A stretch of 64,000 nucleotides of DNA from Niastella sp. (GCA_016710595.1 JADJVM010000003.1:248001-312000), one strand, 5' to 3'; counted from the first letter of the stretch, positions 25,301 through 32,901 are shown. Numbers and translations are program-made. The notes: generated from the letters alone by a model not told the origin.

Positions 25301-28085
25301 ACTCTTACAAATATCTTCTACTGAAAATATAAAACTGGTAAAACAAATGATACAAGCCAAAGAATATTGGCAGTTGAAAGGTTTAAGTGTTGATTTATTT
25401 ATTTGGAATGAAGATGAAAGCGGATACCGTCAAACATTACAGGAGCAAGTGCAAAATATGGTTTCTGCAAACATAAGTTTTAATACAGCGGGCCGCCAGG
25501 GTGGGATTTTTGTAAGGCCACTAGATCAAATTTCACCTGACGACAGGATACTTTTACAAGCCGTGGCACGTGTAATTATATCCGATAAAAAAGGTACCCT
25601 GTCCGATCAGTTAAGTAAGAAACCCGGTTCAAAAAATAAAATGCCAGACTTTATTCCATCATTAGGATATAACCCATTAGCAGAAGCTCCTTTGCCGGTT
25701 CCTGAAAGAACTTTCTTAAATGGTTATGGTGGCTTCTCTACATCGGGTCACGAATATATTATTACTTCAAAAAAAGAAACACCTGCACCCTGGGTAAATA
25801 TTATAGCAAATAAAAAATTAGGAACAGTAATTTCAGAAAGGGGTTCGGCTTACACCTGGTTCGAAAATGCGCATGAATACAGGCTTACACCATGGCATAA
25901 TGATCCCGTGAGCGATGGTGGCGGTGAAGCATTCTATATCCGGGATGAACGTACCGGGTACTTCTGGTCGCCCATGCCTTTTCCTGCCAAAGGCAGAAAT
26001 GAATATATTGTAAAACATGGTTTTGGATATACGGTTTTTGAAAACCTGGAAGCCGGCATACAATCAGATGTAGAAGTATTTGTGGATACCGATGCATCCG
26101 TAAAATTTGTGATCATTCATTTACAAAATCTTTCAGGCGACGATCGCAAACTTTCGCTTACCGGTTATATAGAATGGATCCTGGGCGACCTGCATGCTAA
26201 AACAGGAATGCATGTTATTACAGAATATGATGCGCTTACAGGAACTTTTTTTGCTTACAATAATTACAATAAGGAATTTGAAGGAAGGGTTTGTTTTTTT
26301 AATACGGATGAACCGGTAAAAAGTTATACAGCAAACCGTACAGAATTTTTGGGCCGAAATGGAAGCCCACAAAACCCGGCTGCTATGCAAAAAGAAAAAC
26401 TATCCGGAAAGTATGGCGCCGGTTTAAATAGTTGTGCAGCATTACAAATGGTTTTTACTTTAGCCGATCATGAAAAGAAACAAATTATTTTCCGGCTGGG
26501 CGCTGCAAAAAATAAAAATGAAGCAGTTGCATTATTACAGCAGTTTAAAGGATCTGCAGCAGCAATATCTTCATTAAATAATGTGCATGATCAATGGAAG
26601 CGTTTGTTAACCCGGGTGCAGGTACAAACTCCGGATAATGCCTTTAATTTTCTGGCAAATGGGTGGCTATTATATCAAAATATTGCTTGCCGGTTGTGGG
26701 GAAGAAGTGGTTTTTATCAATCTGGTGGCGCTTTTGGGTTTAGGGATCAGCTACAAGATATACTGGCTGCTGTACATGCAGACGAAGGCTTGGCCCGCTC
26801 TCAAATTTTACTGGCTGCTTCACGACAATTTAAAGAAGGCGATGTGCAACATTGGTGGCACCCTCCACTAGGCAGAGGTGTGCGAACCCATTGTTCTGAT
26901 GATTACCTGTGGCTCCCGTATGCTACAGCCCGCTATATAAAATATAGTGGCGATGTAGAAATTTTACAGGAACCCGTATCTTTTTTAGAAGGCAGGCTGC
27001 TGAATGCAAATGAAGAATCTTATTACGACTTGCCGAATATTTCTTCAGAAAAAACCAGTTTATACGATCATTGTAAACGGGCGTTGCAACATGGCTTCAG
27101 GTATGGTGTACATGGCTTACCACTTATAGGAGCCGGAGATTGGAACGATGGGATGAACCTGGTGGGCAAAGGCGGTAAAGGAGAAAGTGTATGGCTTGCT
27201 TTTTTCTTGTATGAAGTAATCCGTAAGTTTAAAGAAATTGCGGTGCTGCAAAAAGATGATGCTTTTGTAAAAGAATGTGACAAGCAGGCTGAAGAAATCA
27301 AAAAAAATATTCAACAAAATGCATGGGATGGCAATTGGTATTTACGGGCTTTCTTTGATGATGGTACCCCACTTGGTTCTTCACAAAATGAAGAATGTAA
27401 AATAGATTCTATTTCTCAAAGCTGGTCTGTAATTTCAGGTGGGGGTGAGCCCGAAAGATCAAACAAAGGCATGGAATCCTTATATACACATTTAGTAAGA
27501 AAAGAAGATAAATTAATTCAATTATTAAACCCGCCTTTTGATAAATCTGAAATTGATCCGGGATATATAAAAGGATATGTACCCGGGGTAAGAGAAAATG
27601 GCGGGCAATATACACATGCTGCCGTATGGACAGTAATGGCGTATGCAAAAATGAAAAATGCAGCACGTACATGGGATCTTTTACAAATGCTTAATCCTGT
27701 TAACCATGGTAAAGATGAAGAGGGTATAGAATTGTATAAAACGGAACCTTATGTATTAGCAGCCGATGTATATGGGGTAGATCCCCATACGGGTCGTGGT
27801 GGCTGGACCTGGTACACAGGATCTGCGGGCTGGTACTATCAATTAATGATTGAATCTTTAATGGGATTGCATGTAGAAAATGATAAACTTTTCCTTACTC
27901 CCTGTATCCCTCCACATTGGAATGATTTTAAAATGCAATACCGGTATAAAGATACAGTGTACGAAATTCAATATAAAAGACAGGGTGATGAAACCAGGAT
28001 AACAGTAGATGGTAACACCTTACAGGATAAATGTGTATCCTTGCAGGATGATAAAAAGACACATTCAATAATTTATTATTTTTAA
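19389..28085 (+). CDS. Giant cyclic beta-1,2-glucan synthase-like protein (GT84 plus glycoamylase-like plus GH94)
   Basis: 2898 residues in one frame. The N-terminal region has the DNFYLIEEQI...LPKGYSR...LPRL block typical of NdvB/ChvB-type synthases. Membrane helices lie at ~440-490, then a GT84 glycosyltransferase with DADTQLPRE (~650) and the RRHRWIRGDW form of the QxxRW motif (~795), and more membrane helices (~845-1015). A glycoamylase-like domain follows (~1350-1570: SWSGSMFEYLMP, SESCYNVVDAQLNY). The C-terminal ~1270 residues are GH94 phosphorylase-like: beta-sandwiches, GGAFGFRDQLQD, and the catalytic GAGDWNDGMNLVG (~2583). Such proteins build a glucan on a protein primer, shorten it and close it to a ring for the periplasm. 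No exporter (NdvA) is adjacent, so product and export are inferred. Confidence 0.93.
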   Translation: MLKRNSTTIDDLLSHLRTYFLGKSIAYTSIDDKSRKEIDDKPPLRAEIFTRDQLDGHAAYLSAIHKLSEEKQPEVLLKRLSENEEVLIKVTELLHDAVKDKKRISPAGEWLLDNFYLIEEQILTGKRYLPKGYSRGLPRLKNSNAMGIPRVYDIALEIISHSDGHIDLQSLTGFIRSYQKKAELTIGELWAVPIMLRLALLENLSRVAAKIAIDKIDENLADYWADKMLHTAETDPKSLVLVIADLARAKPPMVSAFVAPFTQRLQWKGSEMIIVLSWLEQHLSEKGMSISSMSLAENQQQAANQVSMSNSISSLRFLAKMDWREFVENMSVTEQVLRTDINRVYEKMDFYTRDTYRHAVEKIALRTKLPEKEIAIMAIKLAEIAHEENREDYRKSHVGYYLIGKGRSKTEAAARQLGTDFTVWEKTKINFHKYFYGLTIMLITILASGLLFYKAFDPALHKYWLVLIGILIVICSTQLAIQFTNWLATIIVKPQPLPRLDFCKGIPADFKTMVVVPSMLVNHFQIEKLLEELEVRFLANRESNLYFALLSDFTDADKQNMPSDEINLQQAIKGIEALNKKYAEEEHSIFYLFHRQRVWNKKEKCWMGWERKRGKLTALNNLLRGHHSPDFISILGDKDIFNEIKYVITLDADTQLPREAAWKLVGIMAHPLNKPVIDSKKNIVINGYGIVQPRIAISLHGTIRSLYTRMHENDSGIDPYTRVTSNVYQDVFSEGSFIGKGIYDVDVFTQVLQHRFPENKILSHDLLEGAYTRCAFASDVQFYEDYPAKYRVDMNRRHRWIRGDWQIANWILPFVPNAENKLVRNPISLLSKWKIFDNLRRSIMPISLLVLLLCGWTFLKSPWFWTIAVIAIVLLTSIIASVWNLLRKPSDVKLQFHISNSAAAVYRNITEAIFTLICLPYEAYISLDAILRSAWRMLITKRKLLEWNPYGFDQKTEYKNLFSVYVSMWPTTFITASLIIYLLCYSHITLLLASPFIIAWALSPTIVWWLSLPLITGKANLSEKQKLSLRKLSRKTWAFFENFVGPEDNWLPPDNFQQHPITILAHRTSPTNIGLALISNLAAHDFGYITTDELNEKIENTFNTLYKLERYNGHFYNWYDTVTMQPLYPRYISVVDSGNLAAHLITLKQGLFNLPHSPILSYKNFWGTYDSLQIVYEHLKKEKRNECQKLLASLQEVCESTGSNIFEFKASLDDFSEKFNGFYNSISDDDKSELYWWIVSLQQNTEAIYDSLKKFTPWVFHSNIPLPYKEHALFSTIPNLIELSELKNGFHELSAAEGLNTAEKEWLAQIKDEVIAASNKGASLLLNIQKQAIACEHFSDFEYDFLYDTSQHLFVIGYNVEEHRRDASCYDLLASEARLASFVAIAQGKVPQENWFALGRRLTNQSGIAVLLSWSGSMFEYLMPNIVMPTYESTLLDNSNRGVVKRQIEYGRQHNTSWGISESCYNVVDAQLNYQYRAFGVPGLGLKRGLGKDYVIAPYASVMALMVDAPASYDNIERMISKGYQGKYGLYEAVDFTASRLPRGLDNIVIQTFMAHHLGMSFLSLAYVLLDQPMQKRFEAEPQFQATLLLLQEQIPKATNYYSAVTEISENTASSVVSDIRVIKTANTAIPEVQLLSNGNYHVMVTNAGGGYSRWKDKLVTRWNEDTTRDNWGMFCFISDVQKNNYWSNAWQPSLKEPKVYEAIFSQGRAEFRRIDHKIETHTEIIVSPEDDVEIRRIQVSNRGNQKRELEITSYAEVVMNNAEADHAHPAFSNLFVETKIAGPHHSILCKRRPRSKDEVQPWMFHQFKINNKEPVSISYETDKNKFIGRGNTIINPAAMQQPGSLSNTVGSVLDPVVAIRYNFILDAEETISFDIINGVAETEDAVNRLLEKYQDKHFRDRAFELSWTHSQVTIRQINASEADAQLYGKMASSVIYGNPYLRADDSLLLKNHMGQSALWSYSISGDLPIVLLQISSTENIKLVKQMIQAKEYWQLKGLSVDLFIWNEDESGYRQTLQEQVQNMVSANISFNTAGRQGGIFVRPLDQISPDDRILLQAVARVIISDKKGTLSDQLSKKPGSKNKMPDFIPSLGYNPLAEAPLPVPERTFLNGYGGFSTSGHEYIITSKKETPAPWVNIIANKKLGTVISERGSAYTWFENAHEYRLTPWHNDPVSDGGGEAFYIRDERTGYFWSPMPFPAKGRNEYIVKHGFGYTVFENLEAGIQSDVEVFVDTDASVKFVIIHLQNLSGDDRKLSLTGYIEWILGDLHAKTGMHVITEYDALTGTFFAYNNYNKEFEGRVCFFNTDEPVKSYTANRTEFLGRNGSPQNPAAMQKEKLSGKYGAGLNSCAALQMVFTLADHEKKQIIFRLGAAKNKNEAVALLQQFKGSAAAISSLNNVHDQWKRLLTRVQVQTPDNAFNFLANGWLLYQNIACRLWGRSGFYQSGGAFGFRDQLQDILAAVHADEGLARSQILLAASRQFKEGDVQHWWHPPLGRGVRTHCSDDYLWLPYATARYIKYSGDVEILQEPVSFLEGRLLNANEESYYDLPNISSEKTSLYDHCKRALQHGFRYGVHGLPLIGAGDWNDGMNLVGKGGKGESVWLAFFLYEVIRKFKEIAVLQKDDAFVKECDKQAEEIKKNIQQNAWDGNWYLRAFFDDGTPLGSSQNEECKIDSISQSWSVISGGGEPERSNKGMESLYTHLVRKEDKLIQLLNPPFDKSEIDPGYIKGYVPGVRENGGQYTHAAVWTVMAYAKMKNAARTWDLLQMLNPVNHGKDEEGIELYKTEPYVLAADVYGVDPHTGRGGWTWYTGSAGWYYQLMIESLMGLHVENDKLFLTPCIPPHWNDFKMQYRYKDTVYEIQYKRQGDETRITVDGNTLQDKCVSLQDDKKTHSIIYYF

Positions 28086-28096
28086 TAGCTATAAAA

Positions 28097-28121
28097 AAGC
28101 ACAACTCGCTGAGCTGTGCTT
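28097..28121. terminator. Hairpin between convergent genes
   Basis: AAGCACA and TGTGCTT, with CTC/GAG extending the stem past one mismatch and a GCT loop. Almost perfectly symmetrical, it can serve the glucan-synthase gene on the plus strand and, with the A-run at 28093-28098 read as T, the DUF937 gene on the minus strand. Confidence 0.6.
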
Positions 28122-28145
28122 CTTAAGATTTTAAAACGGGAAAAA

Positions 28146-28712
28146 CTATGTGGCTTTATGTGTATCCTTTTCAGCAAATAGATTTTCAAAAAAATGCATG
28201 AGGCCAGATACCGGGCCTTCCATTTTATTGGTATTATCATCTATGGTATCGTCTTTTATCAGGCTTCCCACTTGCAGATCCGGTGGTAAATAAACTAAAA
28301 TATTGTGTCGCTGCCCTGCCAGGTAACTTCTTATTTTTATGGCATCGGTACCAGCTTCTTCTTTTAAAGTATGAACGGCTACCTGGCCAATTTTGTTCAT
28401 CAGTTCATTTGTATCTGAAGTATGTATATTGCAGTAGTTTGCAAGAGCATTGACAATACCATCTTTATGTTCACCAAAAATATCTTTTAGCAAATCATCT
28501 GAAGCCGGGTTGTTACTTAAATAATTAGCCCCTTTATCAGTAGAACCAAATTTATATAAGCCTGCTAAAACCGAAGTAACAAGGGCTTGTTCCATTTCTT
28601 TTTTTCTTTTATTAAAATGAGAAACATCTCCTTCTTTTTCCAGGTTGGGGCTAATTTTAGAAAAAGCATCCATACCCAACTTATTAATTACTGCTATTAT
28701 AATATTACTCAT
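28146..28712 (-). CDS. DUF937-type protein
   Basis: 188 residues, soluble and helical. The region LYKFGSTDKGANYLSNNP followed by LLKDIFGEHKDGIVNALANY and then TNELMNKIGQVAVHTLKEE matches the repeated short helices of DUF937 proteins, which often sit near stress or envelope genes. No catalytic residue is visible. It is convergent with the glucan-synthase gene and divergent from an orphan receiver gene. Confidence 0.7.
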   Translation of the reverse strand: MSNIIIAVINKLGMDAFSKISPNLEKEGDVSHFNKRKKEMEQALVTSVLAGLYKFGSTDKGANYLSNNPASDDLLKDIFGEHKDGIVNALANYCNIHTSDTNELMNKIGQVAVHTLKEEAGTDAIKIRSYLAGQRHNILVYLPPDLQVGSLIKDDTIDDNTNKMEGPVSGLMHFFENLFAEKDTHKAT

Positions 28713-28871
28713 ATATAATGGTTTTAAATGTAAAATATATAAGGCATTTTTTATGCCAACATATTTATTAACTATTAATACTCCTTAGTTGTTTCATTTA
28801 CAAATAATGTATAGAAATTAATTGAATGCTACCCGTTATCTATTGGTATGATTTTTTCATTTGATATAAGT

Positions 28872-29258
28872 ATGGAGCCAAAGAAGATTTTGATTATTGA
28901 TGATGAAGTCGATTTTGGATTATTACTTAAAAAATATTTTGAGCAACGAAGTTGCATGGTAATAATTGCCAATACTTTGGAACAAGGGCTTGCAATTTTA
29001 TCAGAATTCAGACCCGACTATATCTTCTTAGATAATAATCTTCCTGATGGAAGAGGCTGGGGCAAAGTAGATTATATTCTTTCAAACTATCCCGAAGCAC
29101 AGTTAAACCTGGTAAGTGGCCAATTTGTTCCCAAAACAACGGCTCAAAATTTTAAAATTATTGAAAAACCACTTTCTATTGAGGAACTTGATTTTATATT
29201 TAAAGAGGATACCCATCTTTATAAACCTTATGGATATACGGATATAAATGCTGACTAA
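28872..29258 (+). CDS. Single-domain response regulator (receiver only)
   Basis: 128 residues from the ATG at 28872 (MEPKKILIIDDE); the ATG at 28848 would add eight residues in front of the first beta strand. Receiver landmarks: Asp10-Asp11, phosphoacceptor Asp54 (YIFLDNNLPDGRG) and Lys99 (IIEKPLS). The wording around Asp54 is the same as in the receiver at 14353, so the two belong to one subfamily and may share a kinase. The C-terminal ~20 residues (EDTHLYKPYGYTDINAD) go past the receiver and resemble no output domain. Confidence 0.88.
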   Translation: MEPKKILIIDDEVDFGLLLKKYFEQRSCMVIIANTLEQGLAILSEFRPDYIFLDNNLPDGRGWGKVDYILSNYPEAQLNLVSGQFVPKTTAQNFKIIEKPLSIEELDFIFKEDTHLYKPYGYTDINAD

Positions 29259-29607
29259 GAGTGTAGAAAAAAATATACAGTTTTAATTGTATTGTTAAAT
29301 AATATGAACAAAAATAAAACTGTTTTAAAACAGTACCGCAACCTTACTTGCCCAAGTTGATAATTAAAGAGAACTGATAATCGGTTCTCTTTTTAAAAAA
29401 TGCAGTTGCGTTTTTTACTTATAAATAAAAAGAATGAATATAAGCCCAATGGCCGTTGGGTTTTTTCTCGTCAATCAGTTTCTGCAAATTTTTTTAAAGA
29501 CATCCATACAGGGTTTCATTTAATTTAATTGTTTGCAGGGTGTTGTTTTACAATAACAACTAACAGATGATGTTATGCACTATGGATTTTAAATTTATAA
29601 AAAAGGG
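29259..29607. other. 349-bp gene-free stretch with a 16-bp palindrome and a hairpin
   Basis: It contains a perfect palindrome ACTGTTTTAAAACAGT (29319-29334) and the terminator-like hairpin at 29366-29394, but no ORF. The bases after 29400 are AT-rich and show nothing recognisable until the tRNA. Confidence 0.5.
29366..29394 (+). terminator. Intrinsic terminator
   Basis: A 9-bp stem AAAGAGAAC / GTTCTCTTT around TGATAATCG, followed by T residues. It lies 108 bp after the stop of the receiver gene, so it ends that transcript or a short separate RNA. Confidence 0.65.
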
Positions 29608-29680
29608 TGACCCCTCAGGGACTCGAACCCTGGGCCTACTGATTAAGAGTCAGTAGCTCTACCAACTGAGCTAAGGAGTC
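29608..29680 (-). tRNA. tRNA-Lys (anticodon CTT)
   Basis: A 73-nt cloverleaf on the minus strand: acceptor GACTCCT pairs with AGGGGTC (one T-G pair) plus discriminator A; D arm TAGCTCAGTTGGTAGAGCTA; anticodon loop CTCTTAA, so the anticodon is CTT reading AAG; T loop GGTTCGAGTCC. The 3' CCA is not encoded (the gene is followed by CCC). Confidence 0.97.
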
Positions 29681-29717
29681 AAATTAAAAATTCTGTTCAA
29701 CGTTATTTGTAAAAATA

Positions 29718-29954
29718 TCATTTTGCAAGGATATCTATTTTTACTGCCAATTTATGATCTTTCTCTGTAACAATATCACCTGCATCATGTGTGCTTAACC
29801 AAATCTCAACAGTATTATATTCATTTTTCCAGCTGGGATGATGGTCCATTTTTTCTGCTGCAAATGCAACCTTGGTCATAAATGTAAACGCTTCTACAAA
29901 GTCTTTAAATTCAAATTTACGGTAAAGCTTGTTATTTTCTTCTTGCCATATCAT
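29718..29954 (-). CDS. Pterin-4a-carbinolamine dehydratase
   Basis: 78 residues, a short form of the family (95-110 is usual), apparently complete at the C-terminus. It has the family's conserved W-x-[x] start and the active-site block MDHHPSWKNEYNTVEIWLSTHDAGDI: the two His of HHP, the Trp, and His in STHDAG. The enzyme dehydrates 4a-hydroxytetrahydropterin, recycling the cofactor of phenylalanine hydroxylase; no such hydroxylase gene is in this window. Its ATG overlaps the last 4 bp of the upstream gene (ATGA), which implies translational coupling. Confidence 0.86.
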   Translation of the reverse strand: MIWQEENNKLYRKFEFKDFVEAFTFMTKVAFAAEKMDHHPSWKNEYNTVEIWLSTHDAGDIVTEKDHKLAVKIDILAK

Positions 29955-30385
29955 ATTATAAGGTTTTCCCTGTTTTTAATTTTTTCGAATGGAATTTCAT
30001 TCACTAATTGTACCGACGGAAGTACTTTTAAAGCAGATTGCAAACTTCCGCTGTCCAGGTCTTCGGTACATTCACCACTAATAAGCCACACAAAATCGAG
30101 ATGCCTGAATTCTGGAAGCAAGTACTCGCCGTCGTCATGGTTATTATACAAAGAATGAACGATGCCGGTGCCGGGAACTTTATATTCATACACCGAAAAG
30201 AAATAATCTCTTCCTTTTTTATGCAACTGCACTTCAAGCGAATGATTGATGTACATATTAAAACCCAGCACCTGGTTTATGTTCCAGATAAGTAAATAAT
30301 CTTTTACCGGTGCTACAATCCCCAGGATACAGGTATATTCAAAAAAACTCTCTACTAAACTTGCTTTATCAATTTTTAATTTCAT
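29951..30385 (-). CDS. IPExxxVDY family protein
   Basis: 144 residues. It has the family's usual order: FEYTCILGIVAPVKDYLLIWNINQVLGF, an acidic stretch with LEVQL, FSVYEYKVPG, LYNNHDDGEYLLPEFRHLDFVWLISG, and then a C-terminal helix. In this family of Bacteroidota proteins of about 150 residues the function is unknown. The 4-bp overlap with the dehydratase gene suggests one operon. Confidence 0.75.
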   Translation of the reverse strand: MKLKIDKASLVESFFEYTCILGIVAPVKDYLLIWNINQVLGFNMYINHSLEVQLHKKGRDYFFSVYEYKVPGTGIVHSLYNNHDDGEYLLPEFRHLDFVWLISGECTEDLDSGSLQSALKVLPSVQLVNEIPFEKIKNRENLII

Positions 30386-30443
30386 GCAGCTTTCCCTTTA
30401 AGCGCTTTATACAAAAAGTGAAATGTTCCTTACCAATGTAAAC

Positions 30444-32072
30444 TTAAAATGTGAGTTGAAAAAACATTTCTTGTTTATCTCTTATTACTTTTACCCTGGT
30501 AGTATCTCCTTTTGAAAATTTCCCCAGGGCTTTCATATACGCCTGCATATCACTAATTTTATAATCTCCCAATTGTACTACCACATCTCCATGTTGTAAT
30601 CCTGCTTTTTGTGCAGGCCTGCCTTCGCTTACACCATCTATATATACCCCAATCCCGCTATAGCTATAGTCTGCCATGATGCCCATAGTAACCTTAAAAC
30701 TACTGCTCGCCATACTTACTTCCCGGGTTTTTGTAAAACTCATTTTGTCCAGCTCATTTGTTTTGGTTAAAATATTTTTTATATAATCCACAATTTTAAC
30801 CATGCCATCATAATTTATTTTATCGGCATCATCACTTGGTTTATGATAATCGCTATGAATACCGGTAAAGAAAAAAAGTACAGGGACGTTTTTTAAATAA
30901 AATGAAGTATGGTCACTCGGTCCGGTGCCGCTACTATCTAATTTTATCCTGAAATACGGATCATGTTCTAATATCAGTTTGCCCCATTCCGGTGTGGTGC
31001 CATATCCTCCTATAGTTAATCCATGGGTACTGTCATTTAACCTGCCTACCATATCCATATTGATCATATAATTTACTTTATCTAAATCAAAATTAGAATG
31101 ATCTACAAAATATTTAGAGCCGAATAAACCTAATTCTTCACCCGAAAATGCAAGAAAGAGGTAATTATATTTTTTTAATTCTGAAGATGGGATCCATTTT
31201 GCCAACTCAATCAATGCGGCGGTACCACTGGCATTATCATCAGCACCATTATGAATCATGGGTGTTTTACCAGCATATAACGAGTTATGGTCTTCACCAT
31301 AGCCCAGATGATCGTAATGCGCACCAATAACAACTGTAAATTTAGCCCCATTGTTTATCATACCAATTACATTGTGACCGGTACGTACCCGATTCTCCGA
31401 TTTAATAATTAAATTCAAAGAAGGGATTGATTTCTCAGTAAAATATTTTTGCCGGATATCTTTACTAATATAAATAACCGGGATGCTTAATGCAGTGGTT
31501 TTACTTTTTGGGTTGTATTTTAAATTATCATCTATTGAAGAGCTGTTGTAAAGGATGATGGCTTCTGTTCCTTTTTTTATTACATCACGACACATATTAC
31601 CAATATATTCTTCCAGGTCAAAATGAGGATTGTCTTTATTTTCTTCTAATCCTTTTCTTAAATCAAATAAAAAAACCGGGTATTTCCTATTTGTAGGAAT
31701 ATAACTAAACGATTTATCAATATCTGATGACAGTGAAAGAGGAAACCAGTCTTCATTTAATTGTAAGGGATCTTTATCAATACTTAATGATGTAGCGGGT
31801 AACAACACCCTTCCATCCTGTACTTCAAAAGGTTCTAAATAATCATTTTGACTTGTTAGCGGGGTAAGGCCTGCTTTTTTAAACTGGTCACTTATATATT
31901 GAGAAGCTAATTTTTCTCCTTCTGTTCCGGTACGGCGCCCTTCTAACCGGTCGGCTGCTAAAAATTCAACCGATTGTTTTAATCCGGCTTTTAGTTCCTG
32001 GTCATTTATTTGAGACTTTTGTGCAATACTCGTTTGTGTAACGAGGAGTAGTACAATAAAAATATTCTTCAT
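30444..32072 (-). CDS. M28 family zinc aminopeptidase with C-terminal PDZ domain, exported
   Basis: 542 residues from the ATG at 32072; the open frame continues upstream for 41 codons but the signal peptide starts here (MKNIFIVLLLVTQTSIAQ). A protease-associated-like domain is followed by the M28 metal-binding motifs: GAHYDHLGYG (first His), NGADDNASGTAAL (bridging Asp), AFSGEELGLFGSKYF (Glu and Glu), MINMDMVGRL (Asp), and a late PSDHTSFYL with the final His. A PDZ domain occupies the last ~80 residues (GVYIDGVSEGRPAQKAGL...GDVVVQLGDYK). Likely a periplasmic aminopeptidase. A TACCTTTG box lies 23 bp before the ATG. Confidence 0.94.
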   Translation of the reverse strand: MKNIFIVLLLVTQTSIAQKSQINDQELKAGLKQSVEFLAADRLEGRRTGTEGEKLASQYISDQFKKAGLTPLTSQNDYLEPFEVQDGRVLLPATSLSIDKDPLQLNEDWFPLSLSSDIDKSFSYIPTNRKYPVFLFDLRKGLEENKDNPHFDLEEYIGNMCRDVIKKGTEAIILYNSSSIDDNLKYNPKSKTTALSIPVIYISKDIRQKYFTEKSIPSLNLIIKSENRVRTGHNVIGMINNGAKFTVVIGAHYDHLGYGEDHNSLYAGKTPMIHNGADDNASGTAALIELAKWIPSSELKKYNYLFLAFSGEELGLFGSKYFVDHSNFDLDKVNYMINMDMVGRLNDSTHGLTIGGYGTTPEWGKLILEHDPYFRIKLDSSGTGPSDHTSFYLKNVPVLFFFTGIHSDYHKPSDDADKINYDGMVKIVDYIKNILTKTNELDKMSFTKTREVSMASSSFKVTMGIMADYSYSGIGVYIDGVSEGRPAQKAGLQHGDVVVQLGDYKISDMQAYMKALGKFSKGDTTRVKVIRDKQEMFFQLTF

Positions 32073-32094
32073 TTGTAGTAACATTGAGTTTTGG

Positions 32095-32102
32095 CAAAGG
32101 TA
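32095..32102 (-). promoter_or_regulatory. -7 box of the M28 peptidase gene
   Basis: The minus strand reads TACCTTTG, an exact TAnnTTTG match, 23 bp before the ATG at 32072. No matching TTG is seen at -33. It supports the chosen start, because the longer alternative starts would lie upstream of the promoter. Confidence 0.5.
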
Positions 32103-32158
32103 AAAAACCATTGTGGAAGGAATGTTATATTTATGCATGTTTACCCAATTATGACAGA

Positions 32159-32190
32159 TTGTACGCATTGGCTGTCTTTTATTAACTTTG
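32159..32190 (+). promoter_or_regulatory. Promoter of the rhodanese-thioredoxin gene (TTG-N21-TAACTTTG)
   Basis: TTG at 32159-32161 and TAACTTTG at 32183-32190 are 21 bp apart, matching the Bacteroidota consensus. The predicted transcription start is just 10-20 bp before the ATG at 32209, which excludes the alternative ATG at 32188 lying within the -7 box. Confidence 0.65.
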
Positions 32191-32208
32191 CACATTAAAT
32201 CATGTATT

Positions 32209-32901
32209 ATGAAGCTTATGTTTTTTTCGGGAATTATTATGTCTCTCTTTATTTTAACTGCCTGTAAAGGAGATGCACAACTTCATGAAGTAAAACCCGC
32301 AGAATTTGAATCTTTAATACATGATACTACGGTGCAATTATTAGATGTACGTACCGCTGAAGAATATCAGGCAGATCACCTGGCATACTCCATGCAAGCA
32401 GACTGGACAAGAAAAGATGAGTTTGAAAAACGTACTGCATCACTCAATAAAACGAAACCTGTTTACCTGTATTGCTTAAGCGGTGGCCGAAGTGCGGCAG
32501 CAGCAGAGTGGCTGAATAAAAAAGGCTTTACCACCTATAACCTCCAGGGGGGAATTAATGCCTGGAAGCAGGAGCATAAACCAATTGTACAATTTGAAAA
32601 AGTCGCCCCCATCTCATTGGCTGAATATGTATCCAGAATTCCTTCAGATAAAACGGTATTGGTAGATATTGGTGCCACCTGGTGCCCACCTTGTAAAAAA
32701 ATGAACCCTCAAATTGATTCTCTTGCTGCTGTTCACTCCAATGATTTTGTGTTACTAAAAATTGATGGAGGCGCACAAACAGAATTATGTGCCCAGCTAA
32801 AAGCTACCGAATTTCCTACTTTTATTGTTTATAAAGGCGGAAAAGAAAGCTGGCGAAAAACAGGGGAAATGGATATTAAAGACATTGCCGCCCAGCTTTA
32901 A
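32209..32901 (+). CDS. Lipoprotein with rhodanese and thioredoxin domains
   Basis: 230 residues. Lipobox FILTAC (Cys19), then a rhodanese domain (~25-125) with the active-site loop YCLSGGRSA (Cys89) and LLDVRTAEEY, then a thioredoxin domain (~132-230) with ATWCPPCKKM (Cys159-Pro-Pro-Cys162) and cis-Pro in TEFPTF. The two-domain fusion anchored in the outer membrane or inner membrane suggests periplasmic sulfur or thiol relay, for example persulfide reduction; the substrate is unknown. Divergent from the M28 peptidase gene. Start chosen by the promoter position. Confidence 0.92.
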   Translation: MKLMFFSGIIMSLFILTACKGDAQLHEVKPAEFESLIHDTTVQLLDVRTAEEYQADHLAYSMQADWTRKDEFEKRTASLNKTKPVYLYCLSGGRSAAAAEWLNKKGFTTYNLQGGINAWKQEHKPIVQFEKVAPISLAEYVSRIPSDKTVLVDIGATWCPPCKKMNPQIDSLAAVHSNDFVLLKIDGGAQTELCAQLKATEFPTFIVYKGGKESWRKTGEMDIKDIAAQL

